Shown here: in pieces, positions 58,717 through 62,394 of the stretch
How the letters are laid out: each line of letters begins with the position of its first letter
How positions within the stretch are numbered: position 1 is the first letter of the stretch
Source of the DNA: Ectothiorhodospiraceae bacterium
Lineage (GTDB): Bacteria; Pseudomonadota; Gammaproteobacteria; Nitrococcales; Aquisalimonadaceae
DNA: 62,394 nt
Direction: 5' to 3'
Assembly (NCBI GenBank): GCA_020831885.1
Contig: JAFIFU010000014.1
Span: forward strand, 1-62,394
Position numbers and translations under genes: made by a program
The notes under the pieces: model-generated
Database searches by the model: none
Told to the model about the DNA's origin: nothing
What the model saw: the letters and a program-made list of their open reading frames with translations, nothing else

Positions 58717-58930
58717 CGTGACGTGCTCGAAGGTTGGGTATAGATAATAACCAATGTCATTGTTTCAAAATTTCAATTTGGATCAATAGGCAGTCTTGCG
58801 CACAATCCCCGCGGCCTCGGGGAAGTGTGCGTTATTCCCATGATGCTCTGGCTTCGCCGCGTGCAGGAATGGCTCCGCAGACGGTCATGGGGTTGATTCA
58901 GCTTCCTGCCTTGGATGTATGGAGATCCGG
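58717..58930. promoter_or_regulatory. Divergent LysR-sbtA promoter region
   Basis: AT-rich for this genome between 58737 and 58800. Contains a TTGG-N13-CCAA inverted repeat (58734-58754) and the run TTTCAAAATTTCAATTTGG; suitable for LysR binding, but no single T-N11-A site stands out. Confidence 0.45.
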
Positions 58931-59869
58931 ATGCCCGATATTGTCGTGATGTTCTTTCTGCTCGGCCTGCTGGCCGGGCTGGTCAGGTCGGACCTGACGA
59001 TTCCCAAGGCGGCTTACGACACCCTGAGCCTGCTGCTCATGCTGACCATCGGCCTGAAGGGCGGCATGGCGCTGAACGGCAACCTACAGTGGACACTCGG
59101 TGTGGAGCTGCTGGTGGTCGCCCTGGTGGGTGGCCTGATCGCGCTGGGGCTGGTGCCGGTACTGCGGCGTCTTGTGGGCCTGTCGCGCGCCGACAGCGCC
59201 AGCATTGCCGCGCATTACGGTTCGGTCAGCGCGGGGACCTTCGCCGTGGCCCTGGCCTACGTGGAGGGGCGGGGCCTGGTGACCGGGGCGGAAGTCACGC
59301 TGTATCTGGTCATGATGGAACTGCCGGCCATCATGATAGGGATACTGCTGTTCCGGCGCATGCGTGGTGACCAGCAGGCCGGGACCAGCCTGCAAGGCCT
59401 GTGGCATGAAACACTGACCAACCGCGGCGTGATTCTGCTGGCTGGCGGGGTGGTGATCGGCGCCATGTACGGCCCCATGGACGGGGCGCCGGTCACGGAT
59501 CTGTTTTCCGGGGCCTTCAAGGCCGTGCTTGCCCTTTTCCTCCTGGAAATGGGGCTGACCGCGGCGGAGACCCTGCGCCCGCTGCCGTGGCGGCATTGGC
59601 GCATGCTGGTGTTCGCTGTGGCAGCGCCGCCTGTTCTGGCCCTGGTGGGGCTGATTACCGGCCGCATCCTGGGCCTTCCGGACGGGTCGGTTCTGGTGCT
59701 GATGGTATTGACGGCCAGTGCATCCTACATCGCCGCCCCGGCGGCCATCCGGAATGCGATACCCGATGCCAACATCGGCCTGGCGATGCTGGCGTCACTG
59801 GGCATTACGTTCCCGTTCAACGTCATCATCGGCATTCCGCTGTACCACCAGTTGGTGCTGCTGTTCTGA
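58931..59869 (+). CDS. sbtA: Sodium-dependent bicarbonate permease SbtA
   Basis: High-affinity Na+/HCO3- symporter family, 312 residues, about ten helices. Family segments: LTIPKAAYDTLSLLLMLTIGLKGG, AAHYGSVSAGTFAVALAYVE, VIGAMYGPMDG, KAVLALFLLEMGL and TASASYIAAPAAIRNAIPDAN. The ATG with GGAG 6 nt upstream is preferred over one 12 bp earlier. No sbtB (PII-like) gene follows; a tandem hairpin/terminator does. Points to inorganic carbon limitation in an alkaline or saline habitat and probably autotrophy. Confidence 0.92.
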   Translation: MPDIVVMFFLLGLLAGLVRSDLTIPKAAYDTLSLLLMLTIGLKGGMALNGNLQWTLGVELLVVALVGGLIALGLVPVLRRLVGLSRADSASIAAHYGSVSAGTFAVALAYVEGRGLVTGAEVTLYLVMMELPAIMIGILLFRRMRGDQQAGTSLQGLWHETLTNRGVILLAGGVVIGAMYGPMDGAPVTDLFSGAFKAVLALFLLEMGLTAAETLRPLPWRHWRMLVFAVAAPPVLALVGLITGRILGLPDGSVLVLMVLTASASYIAAPAAIRNAIPDANIGLAMLASLGITFPFNVIIGIPLYHQLVLLF

Positions 59870-59878
59870 GAACCCATC

Positions 59879-59926
59879 CCGGGGGAAACGGCGGAGGTTC
59901 CCCCGGCCCCCATGAGGGGCTTTTCT
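59879..59926 (+). terminator. Tandem hairpin and intrinsic terminator after sbtA
   Basis: First a perfect 9-bp stem CCGGGGGAA / TTCCCCCGG (59879-59906), then GCCCC-CATGA-GGGGC followed by TTTTCT (59906-59926), a standard Rho-independent terminator. The most convincing terminator in the window. Confidence 0.75.
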
Positions 59927-60127
59927 CCCACCCCTGTAAAGCTGGTGATGGTACGGGATTCGTGGGAGAATGCCCCCGCCAGGCACGCTTGCCCGGTGTT
60001 TCAGAATCGACCTGCGAAAGGCCAGGTTATCGACATAGCCCCCGCAGTTGTTTCCCGACTTTCGCCGCACATCACCCGATGAGCTGGCGGTAGCCCCTTC
60101 ATTTCTCATACGCAGGTTCTTCGTTCA

Positions 60128-61897
60128 GTGAATACAGATCCATGTCCCGACTTCCGGTCACTCGGCCTCCCCGAGCCCATTCTCCAGGCGCTTGCAGATG
60201 CCGGTTACAGAACGCCCACCGCCATCCAGGTGCAGAGCATCCCGCCTCTCCTTGCCGGCATGGATCTGATAGGGCAGGCGCAGACCGGTACGGGAAAGAC
60301 GGCCGCTTTTGCCCTGCCGCTGCTATGCCGGCTGGCGCCGGACGGGCCCGGGCCAGGGGTGCTTGTTCTCACGCCTACGCGGGAGCTGGCCATCCAGGTG
60401 GCGGAGGCGTTCCAGAGTTACGCCAGACATCTTCCTGCCGTCCGCGTGCTGACCCTGTATGGCGGACAGGCCTATGGTCCGCAGCTCCGGGAACTGCGCA
60501 GGGGTGCCCACATCGTCGTGGGCACACCCGGTCGCGTCATCGATCACATGCGGCGCGGCACGCTGCGGCTGGATGGCCTGAGCAGCCTGGTACTGGATGA
60601 GGCCGACGACATGCTGCGCATGGGCTTTATCGACGACGTGGAGTGGATTCTGAAGCACACGCCCGCCGCGCGGCAGGTGGCACTGTTTTCGGCCACCATG
60701 CCGGACCCCATCCGGCGTGTGGCGCGACAGCACCTGCGTGATCCGCAGGAGGTGCGGATCGCCACCACCACCGCCACCGTTCGGACTATTCGTCAGCGTT
60801 ACTGGCGCACCACCGGTTTGCATAAGCTGGACGCCCTGTGCCGGGTGCTGGAGGCGGAACCCATCGATGCCGCGCTCGTCTTCACAGGTACGAAAACCGG
60901 CACTGTGGAGTTGGCGGAGAAGCTCACGGCCCGAGGCCATGCCTGTGAGCCGCTGAACGGCGATATGCCACAGAAACTACGCGAGCGGACCGTGGAACGG
61001 CTGAAGGCCGGGGAGTTGGATGTGGTGGTTGCCACCGACGTCGCCGCCCGGGGACTGGATGTGAAGCGCATCAGTCACGTGATAAATTACGACATCCCCC
61101 GGGATGCCGAAACCTATGTGCACCGCATTGGCCGGACCGGCCGGGCGGGGCGCAGCGGTGAGGCCATCCTCTTCGTCGCGCCGCGGGAGCAGCGCATGCT
61201 CCAGGCTATCGAGCGGAGCACCCGCCAGGCGATCGAGCCCATGGACATGCCCAGTGCCGGCGATGTGAACGCGCAGCGCATCGCGCGATTCGGCAGACGC
61301 ATCGGCGAGGTGCTTGCCACGACGGACCTGACGGATTATCGGGCCCTGGTTGAAGCCTATGCCCGCCAGCATGCCGCGGAACCCCTGGCGCTGGCCGCTG
61401 CTCTGGCCAACATGCTCCATGGTGACGCGCCGTTCCTGCTGGAGGAAAAACCGCAGTTACCGGAAACCGCCCGGGCGGCAACGCCGGCCGCTGGCCCGCG
61501 GCGGCAGTCCCCCATCGGTTCCGGCGTTCCTCCGTCACCGAAGCGGCGCCCGGAGATCCCCATGACCCGTTTTCTCGTGGATGTGGGGCATGAGCACGGC
61601 GTCAAACCCGGAAACCTGGTGGGCGCCATCGCCAACGAGACCGGCATGGACAGTCGCGCTATCGGTGCCATCAGGATTCAAGACCGGCATTCCACCGTGG
61701 AGCTCCCGGCGGACATCCCGCCGGAACTGGTGGTGCAACTGCGCGGGGTCTGGGTCTGCGGCCGCCGGCTCGGGCTGCGCGGGATGGGAGAGGATCGCCC
61801 CTTGCAACGTCGTCCGGAACGGCCAGCCGGGGCGGTGCGCCGCAGAGTGGCCGGCAAGACCGCTGCCGTACGTCGCGGCAGGCATGCAGCCACGTGA
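60128..61897 (+). CDS. deaD: DEAD-box RNA helicase with DbpA-type RNA-binding domain
   Basis: ATP-dependent RNA helicase of 589 residues, of the DeaD/CsdA type that aids ribosome assembly and mRNA turnover. All motifs present: F...LGL, Q-motif TPTAIQ, GQAQTGTGKT, PTRELAIQ, GTPGRVID, DEAD, SAT, TDVAARGLDV, HRIGRTGRAG. The C-terminus (about 478-560, TRFLVDVGHEHGVKPGNLVGAIANETG) is a DbpA-like RNA-binding domain, with a basic tail. GTG start without a good ribosome site. A 200-nt leader precedes it, as in cold-regulated deaD genes. Confidence 0.9.
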   Translation: MNTDPCPDFRSLGLPEPILQALADAGYRTPTAIQVQSIPPLLAGMDLIGQAQTGTGKTAAFALPLLCRLAPDGPGPGVLVLTPTRELAIQVAEAFQSYARHLPAVRVLTLYGGQAYGPQLRELRRGAHIVVGTPGRVIDHMRRGTLRLDGLSSLVLDEADDMLRMGFIDDVEWILKHTPAARQVALFSATMPDPIRRVARQHLRDPQEVRIATTTATVRTIRQRYWRTTGLHKLDALCRVLEAEPIDAALVFTGTKTGTVELAEKLTARGHACEPLNGDMPQKLRERTVERLKAGELDVVVATDVAARGLDVKRISHVINYDIPRDAETYVHRIGRTGRAGRSGEAILFVAPREQRMLQAIERSTRQAIEPMDMPSAGDVNAQRIARFGRRIGEVLATTDLTDYRALVEAYARQHAAEPLALAAALANMLHGDAPFLLEEKPQLPETARAATPAAGPRRQSPIGSGVPPSPKRRPEIPMTRFLVDVGHEHGVKPGNLVGAIANETGMDSRAIGAIRIQDRHSTVELPADIPPELVVQLRGVWVCGRRLGLRGMGEDRPLQRRPERPAGAVRRRVAGKTAAVRRGRHAAT

Positions 61898-62014
61898 TGA
61901 TTCCGAACCGGCATACAGGGCCGGTATCGACACAGGCTGGCCGGCGGGTGCATAGTCGGCGGGAAATATGTTGGCGTGTTCACGCCATGACCGATTTCCC
62001 CGGGAGGTAAAGCC

Positions 62015-62305
62015 ATGCCGGCCTATGTCATTGGCCATATCTCGGTGAAAGACCCGGACAAATGGGCCGCCTATCGCGAACGGGTACCGGAGACCCTGGA
62101 GCCCTGGGACGCGGAGCTGGTGTTCCGGGGGGAACGGGCGGCCGTGCTCAGTGGCTCCCATGCTTACACGGACACGGTGGTCATCCGGTTTCCGGATCTG
62201 GCGGCGGTGGATGGCTGGTATGAGTCCCCCGCGTATCAGGCACTGATTCCCCTACGCCATCAGGCCGCGGACGTCGTTCTGGTCAGCTACCAGTCCGGCG
62301 TCTGA
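62015..62305 (+). CDS. DUF1330 family protein
   Basis: 96-residue dimeric alpha/beta-barrel (ferredoxin-like) protein. PAYVIGHISVKDPDKWAAYRERVPETL and VVIRFPDLAAVDGWYESPAYQALIPLR are the family signatures. Function unknown in general. GGGAGGTAAAG before the ATG. Followed after 5 bp by a copy of the dispersed repeat. Confidence 0.87.
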   Translation: MPAYVIGHISVKDPDKWAAYRERVPETLEPWDAELVFRGERAAVLSGSHAYTDTVVIRFPDLAAVDGWYESPAYQALIPLRHQAADVVLVSYQSGV

Positions 62306-62310
62306 GCGAT

Positions 62311-62394
62311 TAAGGAAACACTGACTCTATTCCCATGGTGCTCAGCGTGCGCGAATGGCCCGCCCTACGGGGCTTTGCAGCGTGTCCGGTTGCC
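62311..62394 (+). repeat. Copy of the dispersed repeat, cut by the window end
   Basis: TAAGGAAACACTGACTCTAT then TCCCATGGTGCTCAGCGTGC and onward; matches the left ~75 bp of the element at 53411 almost base for base (including GGCCCGCCCT.CGGGGCTT). The right half would lie outside the window. Confidence 0.75.

Noticed and set aside
1-62394. CRISPR arrays, tRNA or rRNA genes, complete insertion sequences, toxin-antitoxin pairs
   Set aside because: No regularly spaced direct repeats, cloverleaf-like sequences, rRNA-like stretches, transposase motifs or small paired toxin genes were recognised by eye; a tRNA or HMM search would be decisive.

Overview
This is a GC-rich (roughly 65%) chromosomal window from what looks like a gammaproteobacterium, probably near the Ectothiorhodospiraceae/Chromatiales. 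That placement is an inference from gene content: a soluble NAD-linked formate dehydrogenase, an SbtA bicarbonate permease, aerobic hybrid benzoyl-CoA (box) degradation, and tightly packed genes with strong Shine-Dalgarno sequences. I see no rRNA, tRNA, CRISPR array, phage module or complete insertion sequence.

Left region (1-8.6 kb): a TRAP-type solute-binding protein, divergent from a run of a membrane-anchored FMN glutamate-synthase-like protein, two unrelated AMP-forming acyl-CoA ligases and a GlcD-type FAD oxidase; this reads as an organic-acid uptake and activation locus of unknown substrate. From 8.6 to 24 kb come mostly single genes: a poly-glycine lipoprotein, a LuxR-type regulator with an alpha/beta hydrolase, an SBF/ACR3-like exporter, a patatin, a D,D-peptidase, a secreted metzincin-like protein, a rhodanese, a YhhN lysoplasmalogenase, another hydrolase, and a GntP permease coupled to a second patatin. 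A Pat-type protein acetyltransferase (24-26.7 kb) is divergent from a three-gene formate dehydrogenase (26.9-31.4 kb) with an unusual subunit split. Its 3' end overlaps a convergent, probably Fur-controlled operon (DUF4198-DUF3649-PepSY-DUF3325, 31.3-34.5 kb).

The core of the window (35.2-49.4 kb, all on the minus strand) is a benzoate catabolic cluster: DUF4863 protein, benzoate-CoA ligase, alpha/beta hydrolase, DUF309-like protein, BoxC, BoxB, BoxA, then a five-gene branched-chain-type ABC importer and the BoxR/BzdR-type regulator (HTH plus shikimate-kinase-like domain). Benzoate would be imported, activated to benzoyl-CoA, epoxidised by BoxAB and ring-opened by BoxC. The aldehyde dehydrogenase BoxD needed next is not here. 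Three AT-rich gaps in this otherwise GC-rich cluster share a TATANTGCWT motif that overlaps predicted -10 elements and may be the BoxR operator.

Right region (49.5-62.4 kb): an ECF sigma factor, zinc-finger anti-sigma factor and ArsM-like methyltransferase with a C-terminal membrane domain, facing a secreted cupin that has an ECF-like promoter; a VTT-like membrane protein; a CDF transporter; alkB; a 4-hydroxybutyryl-CoA-dehydratase-like flavoprotein lacking two Fe-S ligands, with a flavin reductase; a LysR regulator divergent from sbtA; a DEAD-box RNA helicase; and a DUF1330 protein. A family of inverted repeats lies directly after stop codons at several places; the complete element at 53.4 kb sits between convergent genes.
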